A DNA stretch of 64,000 nt from Pseudorhodoferax sp. Leaf267 (GCF_001422405.1 NZ_LMMV01000025.1:376956-440955), one strand, 5' to 3'. Shown: positions 8,121 to 16,306, counted from the stretch's first letter. Notes: generated by a model from the letters alone, not told the origin. Numbers and translations: made by a program.

Positions 8121-8397
8121 CTTCGATTCCTTGTTTGAGTTCCACGAGGAACGAGGTAGGCAAGTTGTCGAACTTGCCTTTCGTGTACGCGATGAGCAAC
8201 CAGATCGTCTCGTCCATGACGTTGAAGTAGATGACACGTGCGCCGCCGCTCTTGCCACGGCCTGACGCCGTCCAGCGCACCTTGCGGCTGCCACCGCTGC
8301 CTTTGATCAGGTCGCCGGCCTCGGGGTTGGCTGCGATCCAGTTGGTGAATGCATCGCGCTCGGCAGGCGACCAGATGTCAGCGGCATAGCGCTGCAA
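8110..8397 (-). CDS. HigB-2/RelE-family toxin with a missing or degenerate start codon
   Basis: From a TTG at 8397 the frame gives 95 residues. WTASGRGKSGGARVIYFNV, the ETIWLLIAYTKGKFDNLP motif and the LVELKQGIEDAL end match HigB-2-type ribosome-dependent mRNA interferases. Sequence like that of the family (TVAETPI) continues upstream of the TTG to about 8418, but no ATG or GTG lies between there and an in-frame TAG at 8434-8436. An ATG at 8442 is separated from the toxin frame by that TAG. The toxin is either made from TTG or another weak start with a shortened N terminus, or is silenced. Confidence 0.75.
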   Translation of the reverse strand: MQRYAADIWSPAERDAFTNWIAANPEAGDLIKGSGGSRKVRWTASGRGKSGGARVIYFNVMDETIWLLIAYTKGKFDNLPTSFLVELKQGIEDAL

Positions 8398-8434
8398 TAT
8401 CGGCGTCTCGGCAACCGTTCTCCCGTCGCGATCC

Positions 8435-8449
8435 TACGGCATTGCCGTA
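8435..8449. promoter_or_regulatory. Palindromic operator candidate of the toxin-antitoxin operon
   Basis: TACGGCATTGCCGTA is a perfect palindrome with 7-bp arms and one central base, directly upstream of the toxin reading frame. Antitoxins with an XRE domain typically repress their operon through such a site. It overlaps the in-frame TAG discussed for the toxin. Confidence 0.55.
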
Positions 8450-8526
8450 TTTGTCATCACTCCCACCAGAGCGCGAGCCGTGACACCATATGCCGCACAC
8501 TTCGCCTGGCCGTCCTTCGCAGCGTT

Positions 8527-9372
8527 CTAAGCCCAGGTCTCGATCACCCGGCTGTCATCGGCCAACCCCAGCCCTGCCTCAGCCGCCTGGCAAAAGCGCG
8601 CATGCGCAACCTTCAGCAGTGGCAGCGCCGCGCCGCAGCCCGCGCCGGCCTGCGCGACGAGCCCGCTGTCCTTCACGAAGATGTCGATGGCGCTGGTCAC
8701 CTCCACGTCGCCGGTGGCCACCATGCGCGGGCCGCGGTCCGACAGCATCCACGAGCCGGCGGCGCCGTCTTTCACGAGGTCCAGCACCGCGGCCGGCTCC
8801 AGCCCCAGCCGGCGCGCGAGGTCCAGCGCCTCGGCTGCCGCCGCGATGTGCACGGCGCACAGGTGCTGGTTCACGACCTTGATGCTCTGGCCGTCGCCGA
8901 GCCGCGCGCCGGTCACGCGCACCGTGCCCATGGGCGCCAGCACCGGGCGGGCCGCCTCGACATCGCCTGCATCGCCCGACGCGAAGATGAACAGCCCACC
9001 GGTCTTCGCCCGCGCCACGCCCCCGGTCACGGGCGCATCGACAACGCGCGCGCCGCGTTGGCGCAGGGCCTGGCCCTGTTCGCGCACGGCGTCCGGCCCC
9101 ACCGTGGACATCAGGATCCACAACTGGCCCGGCGGCACGGTGTCGACCGCGCGCACCAGCCCCGCCAGTTGCGCCGGTGTGGCCACCATCACCACCACCG
9201 CGTCGGCCTCCGGTGCAGCGGCCCATTGCGCCACCGTCTCGATGCCCTGGGCCTTGGCGTTCGCGATGACCGCATCCGACACATCGACCCCGGTGACGCG
9301 GTGCCCCGCGCCCTGGACCCGCAAGGCCATCGGCAGGCCGATGGCGCCCACGCCCACGAACGTGACCTGCAT
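8527..9372 (-). CDS. NAD(P)-dependent beta-hydroxyacid dehydrogenase (HIBADH family)
   Basis: 281 residues. The N-terminal Rossmann motif is VTFVGVGAIGLPMALRV; the substrate loop VVDAPVTGGVARAKTGGL and the catalytic lysine in GDGQSIKVVNQHLCAVHIAAAAEAL identify the 3-hydroxyisobutyrate dehydrogenase family, which oxidises or reduces beta-hydroxy acids such as tartronate semialdehyde, 3-hydroxyisobutyrate or sulfolactaldehyde. It is the last gene of the SDR/TRAP/transketolase operon, starting 12 bases after the transketolase C-half stop. The exact substrate is unknown but is probably a product of the transketolase step. Confidence 0.88.
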   Translation of the reverse strand: MQVTFVGVGAIGLPMALRVQGAGHRVTGVDVSDAVIANAKAQGIETVAQWAAAPEADAVVVMVATPAQLAGLVRAVDTVPPGQLWILMSTVGPDAVREQGQALRQRGARVVDAPVTGGVARAKTGGLFIFASGDAGDVEAARPVLAPMGTVRVTGARLGDGQSIKVVNQHLCAVHIAAAAEALDLARRLGLEPAAVLDLVKDGAAGSWMLSDRGPRMVATGDVEVTSAIDIFVKDSGLVAQAGAGCGAALPLLKVAHARFCQAAEAGLGLADDSRVIETWA

Positions 9373-9384
9373 GCTGCCGCCGGC

Positions 9385-10389
9385 CTACAGCCAGCCCTTG
9401 ATCTGCGCGCACACGGCCGGCGTCGAGATGCCGTAGCGCTCGTGCAGCGTGGGCAGCGCGCCCGCGTCCAGGAACGCATCCGGCAGGCCGATCTGGCGGA
9501 ACTTCGTCGCCACGCCCGAGCGCATGAGCAGAGCGGCCACGGCCTCGCCCAGCCCGCCGATCACCGAGTGGTTCTCGGCCACCACGACCAGCCGGCCGAG
9601 CCTGCGCACCTCGGCCAGGATGGTCGCCTCGTCCAGCGGCTTGATGGTCGGCACGTGCAGCACCGCCACGTCCACGCCGTCGGCCTGCAGCTGCTGCGCC
9701 GCCTCCAGCGCGCGCATGGTCATGAAGCCGCTGGCGATCACGAGCACGGCGTTGCCGTCGCGGATCAGCTTGGCCTTGCCCAGCTCGAATCTGTAGTCGT
9801 AGTCGTCGAGCACCAGCGGCACGTTGCCGCGCGGCAGCCGCATGTAGACCGGGCCCTGGTGGTCGGCCATCTGCGGCACGGCCTGCTCGATGTCCAGCGC
9901 ATCGCAGGGGTCGATGATGGTCAGGCCCGGGATGCCGCGCATCAGCGCCAGGTCCTCGGTGGCCTGGTGGCTGGGGCCATAGCCCGTGGTCAGGCCGGGC
10001 AGCGCGCAGCACATCTTGACGTTGAGGTTCTCCTCGGCGATCACCTGGTGCACGAAGTCGTAGGCCCGGCGCGTGCCGAACACGGCATAGGTCGTGGCGA
10101 ACGGGATGAAGCCCTCCTTCGCCATGCCGCCGGCCGACGCCATCAGCAGCTGCTCGGCCATGCCCATCTGGAAGAAGCGCTCGGGGTAGGCCTGCGCGAA
10201 CAGATGCAGGTCGGTGTACTTGGCCAGGTCCGCCGTCATGCCGACGATCTCGGGCCGCTCGCGGCCCAGCTCGACCAGGGCCTTGCCGAACGGGGCGGCC
10301 TTGACGCGCTGGCCCTCGCTGGCGATGGATGCGATCATGGCCGAGGTGGTCAGCCGCGGCTTCTTGTCTGTCGTGGTGGCGGTGTTCAT
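9385..10389 (-). CDS. Transketolase, C-terminal subunit
   Basis: 334 residues, comprising the pyrimidine-binding and C-terminal domains of a split transketolase. Landmarks: RPEIVGMTADLAKYTDL, the FFQMGMAEQLLMASAGGMAKEG segment holding the TPP-activating glutamate, YGPSHQATEDLALMRGIPGL, and a final VVVAENHSVIGGLGEAVAALL. It should pair with the N-terminal subunit encoded 12 bases upstream to form a TPP-dependent two-carbon transferase. The pair is smaller than housekeeping transketolase and resembles split enzymes used in special sugar pathways. Confidence 0.9.
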   Translation of the reverse strand: MNTATTTDKKPRLTTSAMIASIASEGQRVKAAPFGKALVELGRERPEIVGMTADLAKYTDLHLFAQAYPERFFQMGMAEQLLMASAGGMAKEGFIPFATTYAVFGTRRAYDFVHQVIAEENLNVKMCCALPGLTTGYGPSHQATEDLALMRGIPGLTIIDPCDALDIEQAVPQMADHQGPVYMRLPRGNVPLVLDDYDYRFELGKAKLIRDGNAVLVIASGFMTMRALEAAQQLQADGVDVAVLHVPTIKPLDEATILAEVRRLGRLVVVAENHSVIGGLGEAVAALLMRSGVATKFRQIGLPDAFLDAGALPTLHERYGISTPAVCAQIKGWL

Positions 10390-10401
10390 TGCGATGGCTC
10401 C

Positions 10402-11229
10402 TCAGTCTTGCGTGCTGTCGATGTGGGCGATGGCCTGCTGCCATTCCGGCGGGTCCACGCGGATGAAGTGGTTCTTGTCGCGCGTCTCCAGGAAGGGCAC
10501 GCCCTTGCCCATCAGCGTGTCGAACAGGATCACGCGGGGCTTGTCGTCCTGGAGCGCACGCGCCGCGTCGAAGGCTGCGATCACGGCCGCCATGTCGTTG
10601 CCGTTCACGCGCTGCACATGCCAGCCGAAGGCCAGCCACTTGTCGGCCAGCGGCTCGAAGCCCATGACCTTGCCGGACGGGCCGTCGGCCTGCTGGTTGT
10701 TGATGTCCACCAGGCAGATCAGGTTGGCCAGCCGGTGGTGCGCCGCGCCCAGCGCCGCCTCCCAGGTCGATCCCTCGTCCAGCTCGCCGTCGCTCATGGA
10801 GTTGTAGACGAAGGCCGGGTTCTTCTTGAGCCGCAGGCCCAGCGCCATGCCGACCGCGATCGGCAGGCCCTGGCCCAGCGAGCCGCCCGAGATCTCCATG
10901 CCCGGCGTGTAGGTGGCCATGCCCGACATCGGCAGCCGGCTGTCGTCGCTGCCGTAGCTCTCCAGTTCCTCCTCGGGAATGATGCCGGCCTCCACCAGTG
11001 CCGCGTAGAACGCGATGGCGTAATGGCCGTGCGAGAGCAGGAAGCGGTCGCGGCCCTCCCACGCGGGGTCTTCGGGCCTGTAGGTCATGGCGTGCTTGTA
11101 GGCCACGGCCAGCACGTCGGCCCAGCCCAGGGCCTGGCCGATGTAGCCCTGGCCTTGGACCTCGCCCATGCGCAGGGCGTAGCGGCGCACGCGGTAGGCG
11201 CTCTGTTGCAGCGTCGAGAGTTCGGACAT
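10402..11229 (-). CDS. Transketolase, N-terminal subunit
   Basis: 275 residues starting MSELSTLQQSAYRVRRYAL with AAGGAAATCC upstream. It carries the TPP pyrophosphate-binding domain: LSHGHYAIAFYAALVEAG, EISGGSLGQGLPIAVGMALG, and the metal/TPP motif NSMSDGELDEG...VDINNQQADG. In most transketolases the motif begins GDG; here it is SDG. Split N- and C-halves are known for apulose-4-phosphate and sulfofructose transketolases, so the substrate may be an unusual keto-sugar. Confidence 0.9.
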   Translation of the reverse strand: MSELSTLQQSAYRVRRYALRMGEVQGQGYIGQALGWADVLAVAYKHAMTYRPEDPAWEGRDRFLLSHGHYAIAFYAALVEAGIIPEEELESYGSDDSRLPMSGMATYTPGMEISGGSLGQGLPIAVGMALGLRLKKNPAFVYNSMSDGELDEGSTWEAALGAAHHRLANLICLVDINNQQADGPSGKVMGFEPLADKWLAFGWHVQRVNGNDMAAVIAAFDAARALQDDKPRVILFDTLMGKGVPFLETRDKNHFIRVDPPEWQQAIAHIDSTQD

Positions 11230-11267
11230 GAGGATTTCCTTGGAGTGGATGGGAGAGGAATGCAGCA

Positions 11268-13157
11268 TCACAGGAAGCCGATCGAGATCCACGGGACCGC
11301 GGCGACGAGAACGGTGCCGATGAACAGCGCCACCATGTAGCCCACGATGGGCTTCATGCCCTCGTTCGGGTGGATGCCGCTGATCGCGCAGGCCGCGTAG
11401 TAGCCCACGCCGAAGGGCGGCGCGAACAGGCCGATGCCCATGGCCAGCGTGACCACCATGGCGTAGTGCACTTCGTGGATGCCGACCTGGCGCGCGATCG
11501 GGAACAGCAGCGGGCCGAGCAGCACGATGGCCGGGATGCCTTCGAGCACCGAGCCCAGCACGATGAAGGCCAGTACCGAGACCGCCATGAAGGTGATGGC
11601 GCCGCCCGGCAGCGACTGCATGAACTGAGCGAGCGCCGTCGAGAACCCCGACTGCGTGAGCGCCCAGGCCATGCCGGTGGCCGCGCCGATGATGAACAGG
11701 ATGGCGCCCGACAGCGCGGCCGTGCTGACCAGCATCGGGTAGACCCGCTTCCAGTCGAATTGCCGGTAGATGAACAGGCCCGTCAGCACCGCGTAGACGA
11801 TGCCGATGGTGGACACCTCGGTGGCCGTGGCCACGCCCTCGACCACCGCGGCGCGGATGATCACGGGCAGCGCCAGCGCCGGGATGGCGACCCACAGCGA
11901 CGCGGCGATCTGCCGGCCGGTGGACTTCTGCACGCCCGACAGGTCTTCACCGCGGTAGCGCCACCACACCAGCGCGGCCAGCGTGATGCCGACCACCACG
12001 CCGGGCAGCAGGCCGCCCGTGAACAGCGCGGCGATCGACACGCCCGTGGCCGAGCCGATGGTGATCAGCACCAGCGAGGGCGGGATGGTCTCGGTCTGCG
12101 CGCCGGTGGCCGACAGCAGCGCCACCAGGTCGCCCGGCTTGGCGCCACGCTTGCGCATCTCGGGGAACAGCGCGGGCGCCACGGCCGCCATGTCGGCCGC
12201 CTTGGAGCCCGAGATGCCCGAGACCAGGTACATCGCGCCGATCAGCACATACGACAGCCCGCCGCGCACATGGCCCAGCAGGTTCGCCAGGAAGGCCACC
12301 ATCGCCCGCGCGATGCCGGTCATCTCGATCAACAGCCCCAGCAGCACGAAGAGCGGCACGGCCAGCAGGATCAGATGGCTCATGCCCTCGTCCATGCGGC
12401 CCACGATCACGATGGTGGGCGTGCTGGTGGTCAGCGCGATGTAGCCGAAGGTGGCCAGGCCGAACGCGAACGCGATGGGCAGGCCGCCCAGCACCATGGC
12501 CAGCACGCCGACCACGAAGAACAGCAGCAGGTTCAGGTTGCCCAGCGGCTTGAGCAGCGGCCCCATCAGCGACAGGGCGCCCGCGATCAGCGCGACCAGG
12601 CCGAGGGCCAGCAGCGCGTCCTTCACCGAGCCCAGGCGGAAGATCTGCATCAGGCCGACCAGCAGCATCAGCCCCAGGCCGATGGGCAGGGCCGCGGCGC
12701 GCCAGGAGTTCACGATGCCCATGGCCGGCGTCGTGACGAAGACCTCCTCCTGCGCGAACTCGTAGGCCGGGTGCACGACGAAGGCCAGGAAGGCCACGGC
12801 CGCGGCAATCGCCACCAGGTCGAAGAAGGCGCGCCGCTTCGGTGCCATCTTGCCCACGATGGCCGTCATGCGCATGTGCTCGCCGCGCTGGAAGGCCACG
12901 ATGGAGCCCAGCATGGCCAGCCACAGGAACAGGATGGAGGCCAGCTCGTCGGACCACGACAGCGGCTCGTGGAACACGTAGCGGCTGGTCACGCCCATCA
13001 GCAGCACGACGACCTCGGCCAGCACCAGCAGGGCGGCGGGCACTTCGACCAGCACGGCGATCAAGCGGTTCAGCTTGTCCAGCCAGGCGACCGGTGTGCG
13101 CCGGCCGGCTTCTTCGGCATGCCCGGCCACGCCGGGCACTTCACTTGTGATGTTCAT
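11268..13157 (-). CDS. TRAP transporter permease, fused small and large subunits (DctQM)
   Basis: 629 residues. The first ~185 form the four-helix DctQ-type subunit (RYVFHEPLSWSDELASILFLWLAMLGSIVAFQRGEHMRM). From about residue 200 on is the DctM-type permease (LGGLPIAFAFGLATFGYIAL, GISGSKAADMAAVAPALFPEM, GLFAPPFGVGYYAACAISG). Together they would import an organic acid with Na+ driven by the binding protein encoded 21 bases upstream. Fusion of Q and M is a known variant. It sits mid-operon between the binding protein and the transketolase genes. Confidence 0.92.
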   Translation of the reverse strand: MNITSEVPGVAGHAEEAGRRTPVAWLDKLNRLIAVLVEVPAALLVLAEVVVLLMGVTSRYVFHEPLSWSDELASILFLWLAMLGSIVAFQRGEHMRMTAIVGKMAPKRRAFFDLVAIAAAVAFLAFVVHPAYEFAQEEVFVTTPAMGIVNSWRAAALPIGLGLMLLVGLMQIFRLGSVKDALLALGLVALIAGALSLMGPLLKPLGNLNLLLFFVVGVLAMVLGGLPIAFAFGLATFGYIALTTSTPTIVIVGRMDEGMSHLILLAVPLFVLLGLLIEMTGIARAMVAFLANLLGHVRGGLSYVLIGAMYLVSGISGSKAADMAAVAPALFPEMRKRGAKPGDLVALLSATGAQTETIPPSLVLITIGSATGVSIAALFTGGLLPGVVVGITLAALVWWRYRGEDLSGVQKSTGRQIAASLWVAIPALALPVIIRAAVVEGVATATEVSTIGIVYAVLTGLFIYRQFDWKRVYPMLVSTAALSGAILFIIGAATGMAWALTQSGFSTALAQFMQSLPGGAITFMAVSVLAFIVLGSVLEGIPAIVLLGPLLFPIARQVGIHEVHYAMVVTLAMGIGLFAPPFGVGYYAACAISGIHPNEGMKPIVGYMVALFIGTVLVAAVPWISIGFL

Positions 13158-13178
13158 GGCATGTCTCCGATCAGGCGC

Positions 13179-14201
13179 TCAGCCCAGCTTGCCGGAGACT
13201 TTTTCCAGCAGGTCCCACGCGGCGTTGCCGTACTTGCTCTTCCACTCGCCGTAAAAGCCCGTGCTGGCCAGCTTGCTGCGGAAGTCCTCCTGCGGCACCG
13301 TCAGGAAGCTGATGCCCTTGGCCTTCAGGTCGGTCGCCAGGCTGGTGTTGAGCCTGGCCACGTCGGCGCGCTGGTCGGTGGCCGACTTGTCCAGCTCGCG
13401 CGTGATGATTTGCTGCACGTCGGCCGGCAGCTTCTGGAAGGCACGCTTGTTGCCCAGCACCCAGTAGCCGTCCCACACGTGGCCGGTCAGGCTGCAGGTC
13501 TTTTGCACCTCGTACAAACGCGCCGTGGCGATGATGGCCAGCGGGTTCTCCTGGCCTTCGACCACCTTGGTCTGCAGTGCGGTGTAGACCTCGTTGAAGT
13601 TGATGGGCGCGGGGGCCGCGTCCAGCGCCTTGAACAGCGAGGTCAGGGGTGGCGCGGCGGGCACGCGCACCTTGAAGCCCTTGAGGTCGGCCGCGGTCTT
13701 GATCTCGCGCGTGGACGAGGTGACATGGCGGAACCCGTTGTCCCAGATCTTGGACACCGTGAAGATCGGCGTCTTGGCGATCTCGGCGCGGATGAAGTTG
13801 CCCAGCTCGCCGTCCATGGCCTTCCAGACGTCCTCGTAGTTCTTGAACGCGAAGCCCACGCTGGTGATGCCCGAGACCGGCACGAAGGTGGACAGGATCA
13901 GCGAGGACAGGTTGAAGAACTCCACTGAGCCATTGCGCACCTGGGCCAGCAGGTCGGTGTCGCTGCCGAGCTGGTTGGCCGGGAACAGCTTGATGTTCAC
14001 GCGGCCCGAGGTGGCTTCGCGGATGCGCTCCAGCGCCTCCTTGGCGCGCAGGTTGACGGGGTGGGTCGGGTCCTGGCCGGTGGCGTACTTCAGCTCGAAC
14101 TCGGCCGCGTCGGCACGGCGCGTGGCGATCGAGAAGAGGGGCAGCGCGGTGGCGCCGGCCAGGATGGAGCGGCGGGTCAGGCCAGTCTTGGGTTGCTTCA
14201 T
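13179..14201 (-). CDS. TRAP transporter substrate-binding protein (DctP family)
   Basis: 340 residues with a twin-arginine-like signal, LTRRSILAGATALPLFSIATRRADA, suggesting Tat export. The mature part has DctP landmarks: KYATGQDPTHPVNLRAKEALE, GRVNIKLFPANQLGSDTDLL, and the ligand arginine in ADLKGFKVRVPAAPP, followed by PINFNEVYTALQTKVVEGQENP. That arginine usually grips a carboxylate, so the ligand is probably a sugar acid or other organic acid. GGAG precedes the start; a 120-base gap with a strong hairpin separates it from the SDR gene. Confidence 0.92.
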   Translation of the reverse strand: MKQPKTGLTRRSILAGATALPLFSIATRRADAAEFELKYATGQDPTHPVNLRAKEALERIREATSGRVNIKLFPANQLGSDTDLLAQVRNGSVEFFNLSSLILSTFVPVSGITSVGFAFKNYEDVWKAMDGELGNFIRAEIAKTPIFTVSKIWDNGFRHVTSSTREIKTAADLKGFKVRVPAAPPLTSLFKALDAAPAPINFNEVYTALQTKVVEGQENPLAIIATARLYEVQKTCSLTGHVWDGYWVLGNKRAFQKLPADVQQIITRELDKSATDQRADVARLNTSLATDLKAKGISFLTVPQEDFRSKLASTGFYGEWKSKYGNAAWDLLEKVSGKLG

Positions 14202-14295
14202 GGTGCTTGTCTCCAGGGGTGAGTGATGGGCCACAGACGGCCGCGACCGGCCGCTGCCGCTCGTCGGCTTCGGAACTCGAAATGCAGGGGGAGGC

Positions 14296-14314
14296 AGGCC
14301 CGGCGCGCGGGCCT
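14296..14314. repeat. GC-rich hairpin between SDR and TRAP binding-protein genes
   Basis: AGGCCCG-GCGCG-CGGGCCT, a perfect 7-bp stem, lies in the 120-base gap inside the operon. No T-run follows on the minus strand. Hairpins placed just upstream of a binding-protein gene often protect processed mRNA ends and raise binding-protein expression; that role is inferred. Confidence 0.5.
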
Positions 14315-14321
14315 CGTGATC

Positions 14322-15071
14322 TCAGTGGATCAACATGCCGCCGTTCACATCCAGCGTGATGCCGGTGCAGTAGGCGGACAGATCGCTGCCCAGGAACACG
14401 CAGGCGCCGGCGATGTCCCTGGGCTGGCCCAGGCGGCCGAGCGGGATGGTCTCGGCGATCTCGGCCTTCTTCTCTTCGGTCAGCTTGCCCTTGATGATGT
14501 CGGTGCCGATCAGGCCGGGCGTGATGCAGTTGACGCGGATGCCGGCCGGGCCGAGCTCGCGCGCCATGGCACGGGCCAGGCCCAGCACGCCGGCCTTGGC
14601 GGCCGAGTAGTGCGGCCCGCCCAGGATGCCGCCGCCGCGCTGCGCCGAGACGGACGAGATGCAGACGATGGAGCCGCTGCCCTGGCGCTCCATGGCCGGG
14701 ATCACGGCCTGCGAGCACAGCAGCGTGCCGCGCAGGCTCACGTCCAGCACGGCGTCGTAGTCGGCGGCCGTGATGTCCACGGTCTTGCGCGGCTGCGTGA
14801 TGCCGGCGTTGTTGACCAGCACGTCGATGCGGCCGAACTTCTGCAGCACCTGGGCGACGGCGCGGTCCACGGCGGCCTTGTCGGTCACGCTGGCCACGAC
14901 GCCCAGGTGTTCGGCGCCCAGTTGCGCGGCGGCCTGGGCCGGCTCGGCGGCCTCCAGGTCCATGATGGCGACGCGTGCGCCGTGGCTGGCCATTTGCAAA
15001 GCGGTGGCGAAACCCAGGCCGTTGAGGCCTGCGCCGCCGGTGATGAGAACGACCTTGTGGGTGAGCAACAT
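14322..15071 (-). CDS. SDR family NAD(P)-dependent oxidoreductase
   Basis: 249 residues. Classical SDR motifs: VVLITGGAGLNGLGFATA near the N terminus (nucleotide binding), VLVNNAGI, ISSVSAQ with the catalytic Ser, and YSAAKAGVLGLARAMA with Tyr and Lys; ends LDVNGGMLIH. It is the first gene of the leftward operon, with GGAG before the ATG. In context it likely oxidises a hydroxyl of the imported sugar acid before the transketolase step; the substrate is not known. Confidence 0.9.
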   Translation of the reverse strand: MLLTHKVVLITGGAGLNGLGFATALQMASHGARVAIMDLEAAEPAQAAAQLGAEHLGVVASVTDKAAVDRAVAQVLQKFGRIDVLVNNAGITQPRKTVDITAADYDAVLDVSLRGTLLCSQAVIPAMERQGSGSIVCISSVSAQRGGGILGGPHYSAAKAGVLGLARAMARELGPAGIRVNCITPGLIGTDIIKGKLTEEKKAEIAETIPLGRLGQPRDIAGACVFLGSDLSAYCTGITLDVNGGMLIH

Positions 15072-15132
15072 GCATGTCTCCGAGTGGTTGATGGCGTGAT
15101 TGTGGAAACACCCATGCATGAAGACAAACGAT

Positions 15133-15164
15133 ATGATTTCAGTGAAGGATGATTTCTCGTCATC
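15133..15164. promoter_or_regulatory. Repeat/palindrome operator between the LysR gene and the catabolic operon
   Basis: Two direct copies of ATGATTTC start 16 bases apart (15133 and 15149). The second belongs to the inverted repeat GATGA-N7-TCATC at 15148-15164. The site lies in the 118-base divergent promoter region immediately before the LysR start, where LysR proteins normally bind. The 7-base gap with interrupted dyad symmetry is consistent with a LysR recognition element. Confidence 0.5.
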
Positions 15165-15189
15165 TATGGGTTTGCCCTGATTCCACGCC

Positions 15190-16122
15190 ATGAGCACATC
15201 GCTTCCACCCCTGGGCTGCCTGGTCGCGTTCGAGGCCGTGGCCCGGCGCCGCAACTTCACCACCGCGGCCAACGAGGTGCACCTCACGCCGTCTGCCGTC
15301 AGCCACCAGATCGCCAGGCTGGAGCAGTTCCTGGGCATGCGGCTGTTCGAGCGCAATGCGCGCAACGTGGAGCTGACGCCGGCCGGCGCCGACTACCTGC
15401 AGCGCATCACGGGTGCGCTGGCGGCGCTGGGCGCGGCCACCGACAACGCGCGCAAGGGCGTGCGCAACGCGCTGCACGTGCATTCCACGCCCAGCTTCGC
15501 CACGCTGTGGCTGATGCCGCGGCTGGCGGAGTTCGCCAAGGAGCACCCGCACATCGCGCTGACGATGTCGGCCTCCGTCGACCATTCGGATTTCGCGGTC
15601 GGCCAGTCCGACATCGACATCCGCTACGGCGCGCCGCACTGGCCGCAGCTGACTGTGCGGCCGATCTTCGACGAGCAGGTCATGCCGCTCGCCAGCGCAG
15701 CCTTCATCCGCCGCCACCGCATCGCCACGCCCGAGGACCTGCTGCGCGTGCCGCTGATCCAGTCCACCGTTGGCGTCGTCCAGTGGCCGGACTGGTTCTC
15801 GCTGCACCACATGGCGCACACGCCGGCCAGCTACGCCTACCGCTTCGACCGCGCCTTCATGGCGCTGGACGCGGCCGTGCAAGGGCTGGGTGTGGCGCTG
15901 GAGAGCACCTCCATCGGCGAGCCGCTGCTGCGCCAGGGCCGGCTGCGGCCGGTGTTCGCCGCGGGCGAAGCGCTGCCGGTGCAGGCGCATTTCCTCGTGT
16001 ACCCGGCGCGGCATGCGCAGCGGCCCGAGCTCGTGAGCTTCGTCGACTGGCTGCTGGCGCGCGCGGCGCAGCCGCAGGGCGACAAGCGCGTGGCGGCACG
16101 GGCCGCGAGTCGCCGCGCCTGA
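15190..16122 (+). CDS. LysR-type regulator, GcvA-like
   Basis: 310 residues. The N-terminal winged helix is clear: LVAFEAVARRRNFTTAANEVHLTPSAVSHQIARLEQFLGMRLFERN. The effector domain resembles GcvA-type regulators (HSTPSFATLWLMPRLAEFAKEHP...DIDIRYG). Divergently placed 118 bases from the SDR/TRAP/transketolase operon, it probably controls that operon in response to the imported substrate or a pathway intermediate. Confidence 0.93.
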   Translation: MSTSLPPLGCLVAFEAVARRRNFTTAANEVHLTPSAVSHQIARLEQFLGMRLFERNARNVELTPAGADYLQRITGALAALGAATDNARKGVRNALHVHSTPSFATLWLMPRLAEFAKEHPHIALTMSASVDHSDFAVGQSDIDIRYGAPHWPQLTVRPIFDEQVMPLASAAFIRRHRIATPEDLLRVPLIQSTVGVVQWPDWFSLHHMAHTPASYAYRFDRAFMALDAAVQGLGVALESTSIGEPLLRQGRLRPVFAAGEALPVQAHFLVYPARHAQRPELVSFVDWLLARAAQPQGDKRVAARAASRRA

Positions 16123-16174
16123 CGCCGCCGCATGCGTGTATAACTTCCAGTCCCTTAGCGCAAGGACCCGCCCC

Positions 16175-16306
16175 ATGCCCTTCGAACTCTGGCTCGCCCT
16201 CGTCGCCGCGTCCGCGGTGGTGTCGGTCATCCCCGGCCCGACACGGCTTGCCGCCACCAGCGATGCCGCGTTCCCCGGGGTCGTGCTGCGGGGCTTGCGA
16301 GCATGA
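16175..16306 (+). pseudogene. Remnant of a LysE/RhtB exporter gene (N-terminal fragment)
   Basis: An open frame of 43 codons starts MPFELWLALVAASAVVSVIPGPT, which is the first transmembrane helix and IPGPT signature of LysE-family amino-acid exporters. After that point the sequence (RLAATSDAAFPGVVLRGLRA) no longer resembles the family and stops, overlapping the lipoprotein start. Intact family members are ~200 residues. A deletion probably fused the 5' end of an old lysE gene to the lipoprotein region. Confidence 0.6.

Noticed and set aside
8434..8442. ATG CCG as the true start of the HigB-like toxin
   Set aside because: The third codon is TAG, so translation from this ATG would end at once unless the stop is suppressed or is a sequencing error; kept only as a note.
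11370..13928. 852-codon plus-strand frame opposite the TRAP genes
   Set aside because: His/Gln/Arg-rich shadow of the permease and binding-protein genes, with no domain signal.
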